Source of the DNA: Calamus simplicifolius
Lineage: Eukaryota; Streptophyta; Magnoliopsida; Arecales; Arecaceae
DNA: 64,000 nt
Assembly (NCBI GenBank): GCA_900491605.1
Contig: UESW01003835.1
Coordinates: 1,557,937-1,621,936 of the forward strand
Direction: 5' to 3'
Shown here: one piece after another, positions 1-12,699 of the stretch
Position numbering within the stretch: position 1 is the stretch's first letter
Layout of the letters: each line of letters opens with the position of its first letter
Made by a program: the position numbers and the translations under genes
Notes under the pieces: model-generated
The model's input: the letters and a program-made list of their open reading frames with translations, nothing else
What the model was told of the DNA's origin: nothing
The model's database searches: none

Positions 1-1092
1 ATCTTAACATACACATTTCTGTTACACTTAATTTATTCACTTGTTGTTTTAGTATTGCCCACACTCCTGTTCATATATAGCATAGCTGGTCTAATAGTGG
101 TTTTATAGAATTTTCAACAAATGATAGGAGTGCTATTAAAAGTAGAACATGAGTTAGTTCATAGAACTAGATTTACTATGTGGTTAAATGGTGAAATTGT
201 CTTATGAGTCCCTAACAGTAGCTCAATTTACTGTAATAAATTATAAACATGTTGAAATGCTATAAACTTATTGTAGATTGGCTACGAACATTTTATGGGC
301 TAGGAGCAACGTTAATTGAGACATCTAAAAAATAAACATTAATTGGTGTTTCTGCATTTCATGCGTGGGCTCTCTCAGATGAATAAGAGGACATGCTCTT
401 TCATGGTACATAGGCATTATCACATAGAACATGCTAACATACACTTTCAGTATCTTGGCAAACTTTCATTTTATGATTTGCTGTGATTTAAAAGAACTGT
501 TTGTTTGAATTGTTTGCATATTCAAACAGTGACTGCACACTATATCCAACTGTTTGGTGCATTCAATCTTGTTTTGGTGTTATGAAGGTTTTGGTTGCTG
601 TGTTATGTCTTTACCATAGCCTGTTTTCCTATACTGCTTTGAGGGCTTGTGCAAGATTCGTGCTTTCAATGTACAGGAGGAATTTATATTAATTTAGCTA
701 ATGAACATTTGTTTTGTGCAACATACGGAATGACACATTGATTGAAGATTGTCGTCATGGTTGTTAAAGATCTCAGCATAAGATCTAATTATTTGTTAAC
801 AGAACCAATTTCTCGTTACTTAATTATTTTTCATAATAGTCAGAATTTTGGTAGTTTACTTATTGGCTCAAATCTCTCAAAACATTTAGTATGATCAGAG
901 GATTTGTTTTCATGAGAAATACTTGATTTTTTTTAAACAAGATTTTTTGGACAAATTATGTGTTGCTTGCAAAATGATGCTTTGGGATTGAGTTGAAATA
1001 TTTTTTTCTTTTCTTCCTTTTCATATATCTGAGTACATTTGTCAACTTTGTCACTGCTTCTTACAATTTCATATTTGTTGCTGTTTTACTAG
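1..1092. other. intronic sequence of the UTP13-like gene
   Basis: This stretch is AT-rich and has no WD40-coding exon that I can recognise. It ends in a pyrimidine-rich tract and the AG acceptor at 1091-1092. The next exon starts with one base of a split codon, so this is most simply the intron leading into it. No mobile element was recognised. Confidence 0.6.
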
Positions 1093-4000
1093 TGATCGTA
1101 CAATTAAAGTATGGACTATGGAAGGTGTTGCTGAAGATGTTGATCAGGAGATTGTACTTAAAGCAAAAGCTGTTGTAGCTGCACATGATAAAGACATAAA
1201 TTCTCTTGCCGTCTCACCGAATGATAGTCTTGTTTGCAGTGGTTCTGAGGTTAATATGTTATTCAGCTGCCAATTTTCTTAAATTGTCTGTCCTATAAAA
1301 CTACTCTCTTCTGGACTGTCAATAAATATTCTGTACACTTTTCTTTTGTTTAGGATCATACCGCTTGCTTATGGCGGCTTCCTGATCTGGTATCTGTAGC
1401 TGTACTTAAAGGGCACAGGAGGGGAATATGGTCTGTGGAGTTCTCTCCAGTAGATCAATGTGTAATGACTGCTTCTGGTGATAGAAGCATAAAAATATGG
1501 GCTGTTTCTGATGGTTCATGCTTGAAAACGTTTGAAGGCCATACTTCTAGCGTACTACGAGCCTCATTTCTTTCGCGTGGAACTCAGCTTGTTTCATGTG
1601 GTAAATCAGCAAACTTGTTTTTTAAATTAAATGTTACATTTATCTGATTCTTGCACGCAACCTCTTTAACGTTGACAATTTTCCTTTCAGGTGGTGATGG
1701 CTTGGTTAAGTTATGGACAATCAAGTCCAATGAGTGCATTGCTACTTATGATCAACATGAAGGCAAGGTACTAGGCTGCTTTTATCCCTATGACTTTGGT
1801 GCTTTGAGAATTTTTATCAAGAAAGAGTGGTACCATGCAGTTTTGGATATGCATTACACCACATGTTTAGTCTGTTTATGATGTATTTTCACTCACTTTG
1901 TTGTATATAATGTAAATTCCATATTTTTGTTCTGTTGCTCTCCCTTGATGTGGGTGTTCTTTGGATCTGTATATATTTGGAGCACTGCCTTATTATATAG
2001 TGGAAATTCCCCCCACATGCTTCTCAATATGCATATAAACAGCATAGAAATATACACATAGCTCTTCTCTTTTCATTAGGTCTGTAGATGATTCTTTTGG
2101 GCTTTCAGGATCAAGCTGATATAGACCCTACCTGTTGGCATCCATATTACAGCACATGTTTTTGTGCTGCCCTTATTTTTGATTCTTTTGCATCGATTTT
2201 GTATATACTGTCTATATGGCCTGTCTATGGATTTTATATTTGTCTCTCTTGATGTGGTGCCTCTGGCAACTGTATGTATTTAATGATGTTGGGTAAGATG
2301 CTACTTTTCTGTTCAAAAATTCCTCAAATATCAATTGTGAGGAACTAAGTATGCAGTCATCTAAATTCTCTTCATATTAGATGTAAAGAACCCATTCACT
2401 GACAGTTTGTCATGTGAACAATATCTTAATTTCCATTATTTTGTGGTCTGACCATATTTTGCCATACATCAGGTCCAAGTTTTGTTAGAGGAAATAGGAT
2501 TTGGCCATTGATCCTATCATGCCTGGCCTGTTCAGGTTGTTATCTGGTCCTTTTCTGTCAGGTCTGGTGGTCTATGCAGGTCTGTCCGAATTTGCATCTT
2601 CTTCTGTTAGAGATAGTTGCGAGAGGGACGGGATTCGTTTCCCTGCGTCTCCACCACCCCATGTAGTTGGGAAAAGGCTTAGATGAGTTGAGTTGAGTCG
2701 AGTTCTATTAGAGATAGTTATATTGGATGCCTATCATTTTCTAAATTCTTTTGCTTTAAACCTCTGGAAACCAGCAAATTAGAGTAAGTTCATGTATTAA
2801 TAGCAAGATTCTAAATCTTGTAGTGTTGGACTGTCTTGATTTTTTCATGGGATGCACCGCTGTCCCATTCCATCCCAACACTTGGGATGCGGTATTCCAA
2901 AACATGCTGATTGAGACATTAGGACGATGGCAGGATGGTCCTGTCCCAACACTTGGGGCAGTAACCCGTCTTAGTGTCCCATAAGATGTCCCGTTGGGAC
3001 CTAAAACTCTGATTAGTGGTGAGATAAATCTTTTTCTTTTGATTATTTTTCCATTTAATTGTGCAACATTGGTCACTAAAAACCAATTATTGCCGACAAA
3101 TATTTGCTATTATGCAAGGTTCTAAAACTACGTATTGCATGATGTACCTGTTCCAATTGAGCTGGAGTGGTACAGCACTGCAGTTTGTTGTACTTGTCGC
3201 ATGCTTGAGCCCAATTCAAAAATCAGGGCTGCTTGTCAAGGATCAAAGCAGACTGCCATGAATGATATTTTGGTATAGAAACTCTGTACCATGCCTTTCA
3301 TCAGCCTTGTGGTACATAATGTAGGGTATGCACTGACGCTGGCACCAAGTTCCTTGGTATTGTCATAGATGTTGATATTCGACTTGTACAACTTTTAAGC
3401 CTTATATCTGTTCTTTATCTTTCTGGTAGATTGTGACTTGTATCATATGATTGGTCTGTGTGCATTATGTTTGCAAAAGGACTCCAATTGTCGGATGTGC
3501 AGTTATGCAGTTGGGTCAACTTACTTAGTTATAGCATGCTTGATTCCCACCTTTGATTTCACTGAGGAAAAATTGACACTGCCTTTAATCATTATTCTCA
3601 CACGTTGGTGCTCTGCTGAGAAACCTAGATGATATATCATTTATGCCCATACTAACAGGTCACTTGCATGGGAGTCTTCTGGCTGCATATTTCTAGATAT
3701 TACTCATAACTGCATGGTTGTAATGAATGGGTTTGCCCTTTTCACTTTATTTTTGGTTTTACAATGCAGGTTTGGGCGTTGGCTGTTGGCAGGAAGGCAG
3801 AAATGCTGGCTACTGGTGGTACTGATGCCACTGTTAACTTGTGGCAAGATTGTACTGCTGCAGATAAGCAGGAAGCCTTTCGTAAAGAAGTAAGTGCATT
3901 TGCAACCCATTTCATTCATGATATTAGTTGATTTGATGAAGCATAAAAAACTTGGTATTTACCTTTTATTTTTTAAAACAATTTGTTGCTGTTTTGGAAT

Positions 4001-7000
4001 TTATCAATCTAAACATTTATGCAGCTGCCTAGACTAGACCTCCACCATACTGTAGTTCTAACCTTGAATTGTTCTTCTCAAGAAATGCTATGCATTGATA
4101 TCTATGTCATGGTACAGCCATGTTTAGGGTTTAGACCACTATATGTAATTACAAAGTATCACTTCCACTCTTTTTAATCGTTATGTGCTGCAGCATTTTA
4201 CATTAGTAGTGAACTGATTTTTTCATAATCCCAAGCATGATTATTATTCCAACCAAGGTTTACAAAACTGATATCGAGACCCGTACTGATACAATTATCG
4301 GTTTGGTACAGTACAGGATGGTATGGTACGATATGTACCCCAAATCAAGAAAGAGTGCCTATTCTTTCATTAATACGGCTTACCATCGAGTGGTACGGGT
4401 TAGTACCAATTGGTTTAGCTCAGTTTGGACTGCTTCTAGTCATGCTAAATCAAAATTCGGTACCGTACCAGTATGGTATGGTGTGGTATGGGTCAGTATA
4501 ACAGATCTTGATTTCAACCAATATCTATAGAAATCTGAACTCTTTGAAGAATTTTAGATTGATTGTTGAGTAGGTTTGAAGATGAACATGCACTAGGCAT
4601 AGATGGAAGCAGGTGTCAAGCCTGTGTCAATCGACGATTGATGCAGTACATTAGAATGCATTTAGTGCAAGAAAATAGAAGCATGAAAAGATAAATAGGA
4701 AAATGTGCTAAAAGGCTCAATATCATGTGCTAGATTTTTTTAAAAAAAAATTGATTTAGGATACTTGTGAATACGCTTTGAAACAAGGTTCAAATGCTTG
4801 GTTTTGATTTTAAAAGGTCCATTCTACTGAATTTTGATTATGGTAGTTTAGGTGGGTTCAGCAGCTTCATCTTGAGTTTCAGAACATTTGGTCAAACAAT
4901 TATGAAAAGTGAAAAAGAAAGAAATTTTTGAGAAAAATAAAACAAGCGGGAACATATATCAGATAGTTCTCGAGTGCATTGTATGGTTGCTAATCTTTGG
5001 ATTTATGATTTGCGTGTTCATAGGTAAAAATCTGTATCGAATTTATATAAAGCCAATAAAAATGTTAAAAGAATTTATGTTACAGTTAATTGTTTGATAA
5101 CAGTTTGCTTATTAGACATCTTACCGTTTAAATATATCCAAATGTAAAATGTTGTTGCTTGAACGTGTAAATTTTAACAAAAAAGATGGTATACCATCAT
5201 ATTGAGTACCCTGAAAAAGCATATATCTTATGATATACACATAATGAAATAAAATTGTAATTATATCTATCTCATCTAAGCGCTCATATACTTAAGCTAG
5301 CGTCTAGCAAATCCAAGCTTGTGAATCTACTATTTAAGAGGCTTAATCTACTCTATGGATACTTCTTCTTCCCTCAAAAAGTCTCTCTAGAATTGAAATG
5401 TGTCTTTTAAAGTTATCAAATTCTATTTTTTGTTTCAATTTCTTAATAGCAGACTCTCAAGCATGGTTTGAAAAGCTGAGTGTACCACGTCATCTATGAT
5501 ATGCCTGCATGATGTAGCACTTTCTTCTCCCAATCTTCTTGACATAGGTCTCTGCAATTCCTACCTCAAGTTCTCAGTTCCATTGCATGGTGTTGAGGCG
5601 GCCTTTTCTCTCCCAAGTGCCACCTTCTCTGGATGCCTTCTTTTCAGTAGTATCCGATCCTCTCCTCTCATATAAAGTGAAAGCAGTACCAAATGAGAAA
5701 CCGGCCAGGGATTGAATTGGCAAGTTGTCAATTGATCAGGTCTGCTGTCTAAACAGAACTGCTTGGTACACAACTGGCCTGGGAAAAAACTTCTGAACAT
5801 CCATTTGAACCGGTAATTCGTTCGAAGCGGATTGGAGCAAGTACATCTTGCAGTAGTTATCTTTAGAAAACCACTGGGTTCCCCACTATAATATATTACT
5901 TGAATCCACCATGTAAGGGGCTCAATCTTCTATATGGGTACCTTCTTTTTGCCTGAAATAATCTGTCTAAAAATTAAAGATATCTTTTAAATCTATCAAG
6001 AGCTATTTTCATTTTGACTTTCCTAATAGCAAACCCCTCATGCAAGGTTTGGGAAACCAAGTGTACCAGCCCAATACTGGCTTACATGGTCAATATAACA
6101 TCCTAGAAAATACCGTTCTGGCCCTGTACTGTCCATGGGAGCAGATGGCTGGGCTGCACTCATGTGCAGTGGTAGTATGGCATTAAAAGGAAGTACATTG
6201 ATCTCGGCAAGGGTTCTCCCTCATTTTTTGCTTGTTAACTCATGAAAAAAATGTGGTTGTGGTAGCGTCTAGAATTTAAAATTTTCAAGAGAAGCATGAG
6301 TATGTTGGGTTTTGGTTAGCTTGACATAATTTCTTCGATGTTCATCTAAAGCTGATAGAATTCCTGAGCTTGTCATAGTTTCTTGTTGATATGATGTTTG
6401 TTTGAAGCATTATAGAATTTTTGTGATGAATTATCTTTTGAGTTGTAATTTGTCGCCAATACAGGAGGAAGCAATATTAAGAGGCCAAGAATTGGAAAAT
6501 GCTGTATCAGATGCTGATTATACAAGAGCCATTCAACTTGCATTTGAACTTCGAAGACCACATAAACTCTTTGAATTGTTTTCTCAACTTTGCAGGTAGC
6601 AACAGTCTGTAAGCTTTATCCTGTTTGCTATTTGTGGTGGCTCATGTTTGGTGTCTCTGCAGGATAAGAGATGCTGAAGATCCAATAGAGAAGGCTATTG
6701 GTGGTCTTGGGAAGGAAGAATTGCACGTGCTTCTTGAATATGTTCGTGAATGGAATACAAAGCCCAAACTTTGTCATGTGGCACAGTTTGTGCTTTTTCG
6801 GATTTTCAATATCTTTCCTCCAACTGACATTATGGAGGTAAATTCTCTATTTTTTTTTTAATTTTTGTGCCCTAGTTAGGATAACTCCTTGTATTCATAG
6901 AAATGTATTAATAGATTTAAAGCCTTTATTGCCACATAAGCTGAAAAGTTGCAGTTTGTTTCCAACTATTCAATGTTAGTTTACTGATAACTGGTCTTAT

Positions 7001-7853
7001 CCATAATAAATTATTATTAAATCTAAGGCCCTCTGCTGCTTAAGGGTTGTTTAATGGTATTTGTCCTTTATTCCTTGGAGGATCCGCTTGACCTAAACTT
7101 GTACGGTCTCCATTGTGTCTTGACTATTTTTCTTCACTGTTATTGCTTTTTTTTTTCTGTGAAGAATAACCCTGATGCACTCCACTGCCATCCACTGAAT
7201 TAAAAGTGAACAGCAGTTCTACTTAATTCATGCTGTCGGTCTCTGGTTTTTATGTATCATGATTTAATATTACTTTTTCAATACGTACATCTGCGTGTTG
7301 TTTTTTATTAACTTTTTTAATGTGTTATCTATTTACTTGACATCAGATAGAACTGATAATCTGTCAATGTGATTAAAATTGTGATATCTAATATCACTTC
7401 CTAATTAAAAAGTAATTCTTCATTATTTGATCAAGTAATGGTGTTTATGCATCTCAGATCAAAGGCGTTAGTGAACTCCTTGAGGGCCTAATACCGTACT
7501 CGCAGAGACATTTCAGCAGGATTGACAGGCTTGTAAGAAGCACTTTTTTGTTGGATTATATTCTAACAAAAATGTCTGTTATAGATCCTGAAACTGGCGC
7601 ATTGCCAACAAAAGAAGAATCTATGTTGCTTTCAGAAAATGATTTGAAAGTTGATCATGGGTTGCCCAAAGTTAGCAATCAAATAGATGGTACATCATAT
7701 GAGAGTGGTAGTAGTGATCAAATTCTTATCTCTGAGATGGGGGAAAAGGTTGCTTCAAAGAAACGAAAATCCAGCAAATCGAAACGAGGCTCACAGAAGA
7801 AAGTCAAGTCCGGTTCACACAAGGATGGCTCTGTTATCTCCGTGGAGGCTTGA
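1093..7853 (+). CDS. UTP13: UTP13/TBL3-like WD40 protein of the SSU processome (3' part of gene)
   Basis: Seven exons are visible: 1093-1249, 1354-1600, 1691-1767, 3770-3889, 6465-6595, 6663-6837 and 7458-7853. All joins keep frame and use GT-AG sites. They encode the last 433 residues. Earlier WD40 exons lie left of the window, because exon 1093 begins mid-codon. Five WD-repeat ends are visible (DRTIKVW, DHTACLW, DRSIKIW, DGLVKLW, DATVNLW). A helical Utp13-type C-terminal domain follows (from EEAILRGQELENAV to about FLLDYILTKM), then a polar tail with a basic, NLS-like stretch (KKRKSSKSKRGSQKKVK). In the known family, Utp13 belongs to the U3 snoRNP/UtpB module and acts in nucleolar pre-18S processing; the Arabidopsis homologue is TORMOZ, needed for embryo divisions. 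Introns 3770- and 6465-upstream are about 2 and 2.6 kb and hold repeats. Identification is confident; exon borders were read by eye. Confidence 0.93.
2485..2705 (+). mobile_element. RTE-type LINE 3'-end remnant
   Basis: The block ends with an ACCCCATGTAGTTGGGAAAAGG-type tail followed by short GTTGA/GTCGA repeats. This is the 3' terminus typical of plant RTE-clade LINEs, which end in a short tandem repeat rather than a plain poly(A). The same tail occurs at 33895-33945. No reverse transcriptase coding is left here. It lies in the UTP13 intron between 1767 and 3770. Confidence 0.55.
2800..3015. repeat. degenerate CCCATCCC/GGGAC dispersed repeat
   Basis: The segment repeats short motifs such as GTCCCAACACTTGGG and GGGATGC on both strands. 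The same kind of GGGA/TCCC-rich repeat appears in an ARID-gene intron (20580-20945). It is probably a degraded non-coding dispersed element. Its class is not known. Confidence 0.4.
4240..4520. repeat. GGTAC-rich dispersed repeat in UTP13 intron
   Basis: The sequence contains many GGTAC/GGTATGG words on both strands, for example around 4300-4335 and 4455-4495. Related word-rich blocks with CGGTTTGG and GAACCGAACC occur at 38300-38600 and 38950-39240. It looks like a degraded non-coding repeat family. No terminal inverted repeats or target duplications were established. Confidence 0.4.
5317..6085 (+). repeat. diverged direct-repeat pair, ~180 bp arms
   Basis: Segment 5317-5500 resembles 5897-6080. 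Both run from a GAATC(T/C)AC.AT start, through CTTCTT and TCTTTTAAA..TATCAA, to an AATAGCA.AC...AAGCATGGTTTG/CAAGGTTTG end with GTGTACCA. About 400 bp lies between them. This could be two copies of a dispersed repeat or a very old small LTR-like (TRIM-like) element. It lies in a UTP13 intron and has no coding content. Confidence 0.4.
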
Positions 7854-9276
7854 TTTTTTTTTTTTTTTTTTGTCAGCTTGCAAGCTTCTTTGTTCACGTG
7901 ACTCATCAATCCTGCATTGTTGTACCAATTTAGCCATACATGCTTTTGTTTTTTTATAGTGTGGTCTCCTTACAAAACTGTACAGCATAACAATACTCTC
8001 TGGCCTGCAAGTTATTGCTTTGGCCCATACTCTGTTCTCAGATTCCGAGATTAGCTGGTGAAATTTTTTTTTTTATGTTATACCATAGCCTTTATTGTTT
8101 CATTTTCGCTTGAAAATGGAACTAGCATCATTTTGAGTAATCCAGTTTTGTCCCTAGAATCGTAGGATGTATGTGACTTGGTTGAAAAGGCTGGCATTTA
8201 GACAATTGTAGTCCTTGATAGATGATGTATGTGACTGGAGGAAGGATCCCTAAATTGGAAGGATGGTGGGTAGTTATCTTGATGATAAGTTTTTAAGATT
8301 TGGCAAGCAGTCATTTAACCATTTTGATTCTGGATTATGGGATGGTGCTCAACCAGCAGGAATTATGAGGTTTGGATTAATTGAAGCAGTGTTTCTGAGC
8401 ATACTTTTGAATAAAGTCATTCTTTCACAGCTGCTAACATCATGCCATTAGCGTGGTAGGCTGAACGTTGTTGAGGCAGGATATGGATGCTCGTGATTCA
8501 GGTGTATCTTGGGGTTTAAAAAACTTGCAGCCCAGTGATTGCTACCGTTTACGTTGCATTGACAACGGAATTTTGATATTAAAAAATTCGAACGGAACTT
8601 TCAGTGGATTGGGTTATTAATACAAATGTTTGGCGGACCGTCTTGGCCCTGGACCTGTATCGCTGCAATGCCTCATACGACATGCCAAGATTAGCTGATT
8701 TAGTTGCAAAGAAATAGGTAGAGATATTTCTTTCCTTGGAAAAAAGAATATGTAGTGTCTGCTTGGCACCGTTTTTGTATTCTGTTTCCTTACAAATTAG
8801 TGAATATATCCAATGGAGATGGACAGCATTCGCATGGAATTTCATCAATTATAATTATATGTAGATCTTTGCAGGCGAACGTTTTAAAGGTTTTACAAAT
8901 AACTTAGAGAGTTTCACCCTATTTTTGGACACGATTTCCTCATATCTTTAAAAAATAAATGAACATGATCCATATTTGTTTAATTTAGTTTAATTTCTTT
9001 GGATTTCGAAGACATAGTGAAAACATGCAATGTTAGGCTCCTAAGCGCTGGACTGCCTTGCGTAGGGCCTATGCCTATCATGTGAGTAAGGCGCCATGAT
9101 TTGCTCGCGCATAAGCGATGCAGGATCCATGGACAAACCTTTTGGTGCGAATGAATCATCATGTTCAGTACAGAGCATGCTGCACCAGCAATGTACAAAG
9201 ACTTTTCCTTGCTACATTCGTATAGGACGGGTGTTATGGCGTTGGAAATTTCTTAATTTCTTGTGGCCTCATACGT
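7854..9276. other. UTP13 3' flank and intergenic DNA
   Basis: A T-rich run follows the UTP13 stop codon directly (7854-7871), then ordinary AT-rich DNA that should include the 3' UTR. Short open frames here (for example 8263-8451) show no recognisable domain or codon pattern, so I do not call genes. No structured RNA was recognised. Confidence 0.5.
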
Positions 9277-9440
9277 AGTGCACTGTTGAGCCCTGGCCAC
9301 TAAAAGAGGGCCAGGTCATAGGGTCTTCTGACCATGTTTCAAGTCAATAATAACTTGCAGTGCACTGTTGAGCCCTGGCCACTAAAAGAGGGCCAGGTCA
9401 TAGGGTCTTGTGACCATGTTTCAAGTCAATAATAACTTGC
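9277..9440 (+). repeat. two-copy 82-bp tandem duplication with internal hairpin
   Basis: Copies at 9277-9358 and 9359-9440 are nearly identical; one clear difference is TCTTCTG versus TCTTGTG. Each contains CCTGGCC...GGCCAGG, an inverted repeat that would form a short hairpin around an ACTAAAAGA-like loop. The near-identity points to a recent duplication. Confidence 0.85.
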
Positions 9441-12035
9441 AGTTTTCAGTATAGAATCAAGTTTGCAGTTTCTCAAGTCTTATTTTCAAAAAAATAATTG
9501 AAGAACAAACAATTTTACGTTAAAGCAAGACTTACAATTTTCTCTTTTTTTTATGCCACCGTGTCAACAAGTAATAAAGAATGTGTAAGCAGTAAATCTG
9601 ACCAAGTTATTTTCCTGTGAACAATAATTAAAACTCAAATATAACAAACTTTTTCATCATATCCAATATAGTTTCTTCATTACAAACACATAATTATAAT
9701 AGAATAAGCATATTATTTTAAGCAATTTTACTATATTAACTTTGTTTCATAATCAACATATAAGATTATGCATGATCCTTTGCAGATTTTTTACACAACC
9801 AAGATCCTATAGTTTTTTTTTTTTTTTTTGTATAAATTCTTATATAAAGATTTAAGAATGTGAAGAGACTTTAAATGCAGTACCATACATATTTAAGCTC
9901 CCCTATAATTTTGTCTCTGGATGGAAGTATAGGTCGCGCAATAGCCTAAACAAGTATAATATATTAGATAGTCAATAGGCAAGTATTGACCATCTTATAG
10001 TTAAGATCTGATAATAAACCGTTGAAATCAATAATTAACTAACTTTTTGTTGATGAAAAATTCACTTCTTTTTGGACAATCAATAATAAAGCCATTGAAT
10101 AATGACTACTTTGGTTCGATGGGTTGTGATTTGATTCGTTATCAGCCTCACCGGTGATGGCATATTGGGCCAGATAAGGCTTGTAATCTGATCATATCAT
10201 TGGCCATAGTCCGTACTCTTCGTCTCAGGACTGCACAAATCTAAGCAGCTGCTGCCATAGAGTAGTCATTTGATGTGGCAAGGATTTAAAAACAGGTTTC
10301 AAACTCAAAACATATCTGAAGACTCAAAAATTTTAAAGCAATGACCGAAGTATTTACTTTAATCAATATGAAAATAACTGCAAATGGTAAGTCATACATA
10401 TATCTTGTCAATCTTACATCGGTTGTATCACGCCGAAGGTAACATGGCTTATAGAGGCTCTAATGATCAGTTGTGTAGGCTGACAAATATCTACAAGAAG
10501 ACTTTGTGGGAATATAATCCTTGTTAACGTAGCTCATTCCTTCTTTCATCCATTCCATTTCATGTAGATATGAAGTCTTTACCGTTCATACTGTTGATTG
10601 TAAGCCCCAAGCCTACCTGCTGGTTTGAAATTATCTGATCCAAAAACTTGAGTAAAAGTTAATGGATAACAAGTGTATACATATAATATTTTTTTTATCC
10701 AAAATAGAATTATTTTTAAGATGTTACAATCTTTCTTTCTTACGGTACAATGTTCTCGTTGCACGAGTCGAGTCGTTTGTGCTATAAGAATGGCTATTCG
10801 CTATGGTAAAACTTCACCATAATTTCATGAGTAGTTCTTTTCTCATGTCCACCAACTTTTGCATTTTCGGCTTCGATACCATTTTGTACCATCTTAAGCC
10901 TACCTACTGGTCTAATTAACTTTGTTGATGGGCAAAGCCGAATCATTGGTGCTGTAAGGATAGTTTTATGCTTGTGTGAGATTGTACCATTATTCTATGG
11001 GTAACCCTTTTCTCATTTCCATCAACTTTCGCACCCTTGGCTTTGATATCATTTTGTAATACTCAATTAACTTTGTTAGCGGATAGAAATCATTTGAACC
11101 AAAAACTTAAGTGAAAGTTAATGGGTAGCAAGTAGATTTAAATTATGAGTATATAATATATTTTTTTATTTAATATAAAATTATTTTTGAAATGTTGCAT
11201 TGATGCTGAATTGATCCATCTCATACAACATTGAAATGGCAGCTTGGTCTGCAGCTTTGACTACAATTGAACAAACCATGGCAGATATGAAAGCAAGCAA
11301 CCCGAGAAAGCGCTACTGGTGATGTCCAACTCAGGGATTTTCATCAAATACATACTTTCGTGCAAACAAACAAGAGGTGCTAAAAGTTGCATGCTTCCAT
11401 GAGTTCCTAATAATTGACCGGAGAAAGAAAATGCACTCATTTGATGTCTTGTAAACAGACAAATTAACAGAATTGAATCTTTCTGTTCATATATCCCAGA
11501 GCTCATCATCCTAATCTTTATGCATGATCTGTAGGAAACTCAGCAACTCCTTGTCTGGGTTAACCAAGGTGCTAATGCGAAAAAACTAATGTCAGGAATA
11601 ATGTTGAAAAATATATATATTTCTCAAAATAATGTGGGACGGATCACATGGGTTGCCACTGCAGGTCATCCAAATTTTTTTAAACACATGGCCAGTTTTG
11701 CCAGGGTCAGATGGAAATGCAAAAAAAAAAAAAGTTTACACTTTAGTTATAATTTTAAATATATAATTATTTAATGATTAAATTAATATTCAATATATAG
11801 TTTATATAGATTAGATGGAGTAAAATTTGATTTCAATTTGTATAAGTTAAAAATAAGTTATGCATCATATCAATTTGAATACAAACTAATTATTATTTAT
11901 GTTATATGGATCATATCGTACAATTATAAATTGCAATGATTGATTTTAGATTTAGATTTATGATGTAACTAAGGGCTCATGCTTTCAAATATCGAAGTTA
12001 CATAAAAATTTATATTTTTTTAAATAAATATTACC
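9441..12035. other. AT-rich intergenic DNA with diverged repeats
   Basis: No gene was recognised. Two diverged internal repeat pairs can be seen. In one, 10778-10905 resembles 10948-11060 (TTTTCTCAT..CCA.CAACTTT and GATA.CATTTTGTA words). In the other, 10640-10740 resembles 11085-11195 (AAAACTTAAGTGAAAGTTAATGG-like words). These look like degraded non-coding repeats. From about 11740 the sequence becomes strongly A/T-rich. Confidence 0.45.
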
Positions 12036-12039
12036 TAGG

Positions 12040-12680
12040 CAATACTTAAAGAAAAAAAATAATCTACTCAAGTCTCTTTGTATATTGAAAAATAATTATG
12101 GTATATCTATTACCTGTATTATATTATATTATAATTTTTCACATAAATTGCTCAAATCTTTTTTTTTAATAGTCACCTTTATATTATCAAGTCTACTTTG
12201 TGTATTAATTATATACTATTTCTTAGTGCATGGCTCTGAAGGTTAATTCTTTCTTACCAAAAATATCAACATATATTAATATATATTTATTTTTAAATAA
12301 AAATAAATTTTCATAATTACTATCTATTAATTAAATAATAGTATTATATCTTTCATAAAAGAAATTAATTATATTATCAGAAGATATTTTATTTTAATAA
12401 CCTTTCATAAATGCTACATTCTTACTCAGTTGGAATGTTATATCGAATTTTATTCTCTAAAAGTTATTATTTTGATCAACATTATTATCTAAAAATAAAA
12501 TTTTGATTTACTTTTTTTCTCAAAATATATCAAGAGTAAAAGGCATAAGAAAAGAAGAGAAAAAATTGAAAAGTAATAATAGAAAAAAGAAATGATCATG
12601 TAGAAATATTTCAAGAAAAGAAAGATATATATATATATATATATTCCATTTAATTGATGGAAAATAAATTTAACTATCTT
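12040..12680. repeat. AT-rich dispersed repeat, copy 1 (upstream of ARID gene)
   Basis: This block shares ordered words with 63310-63890: AATAATAGTATTATAT, TTTTTGATTTACTTTTTTT, TATCAAGAGTAAAAGGCA, a purine-rich run, AATCATGTA-like and TTAATTGATGGAAAA. Both copies are in the same orientation relative to the window. It probably represents a non-autonomous transposon or other dispersed repeat. An (AT)10 run lies at 12625-12644. Confidence 0.55.
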
Positions 12681-12699
12681 TCGTATGGGTAAGTTTTTT

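Noticed and set aside
8263..8451. 62-codon + strand open frame downstream of UTP13
   Set aside because: No domain, no codon signature and no splice context; length is within chance.
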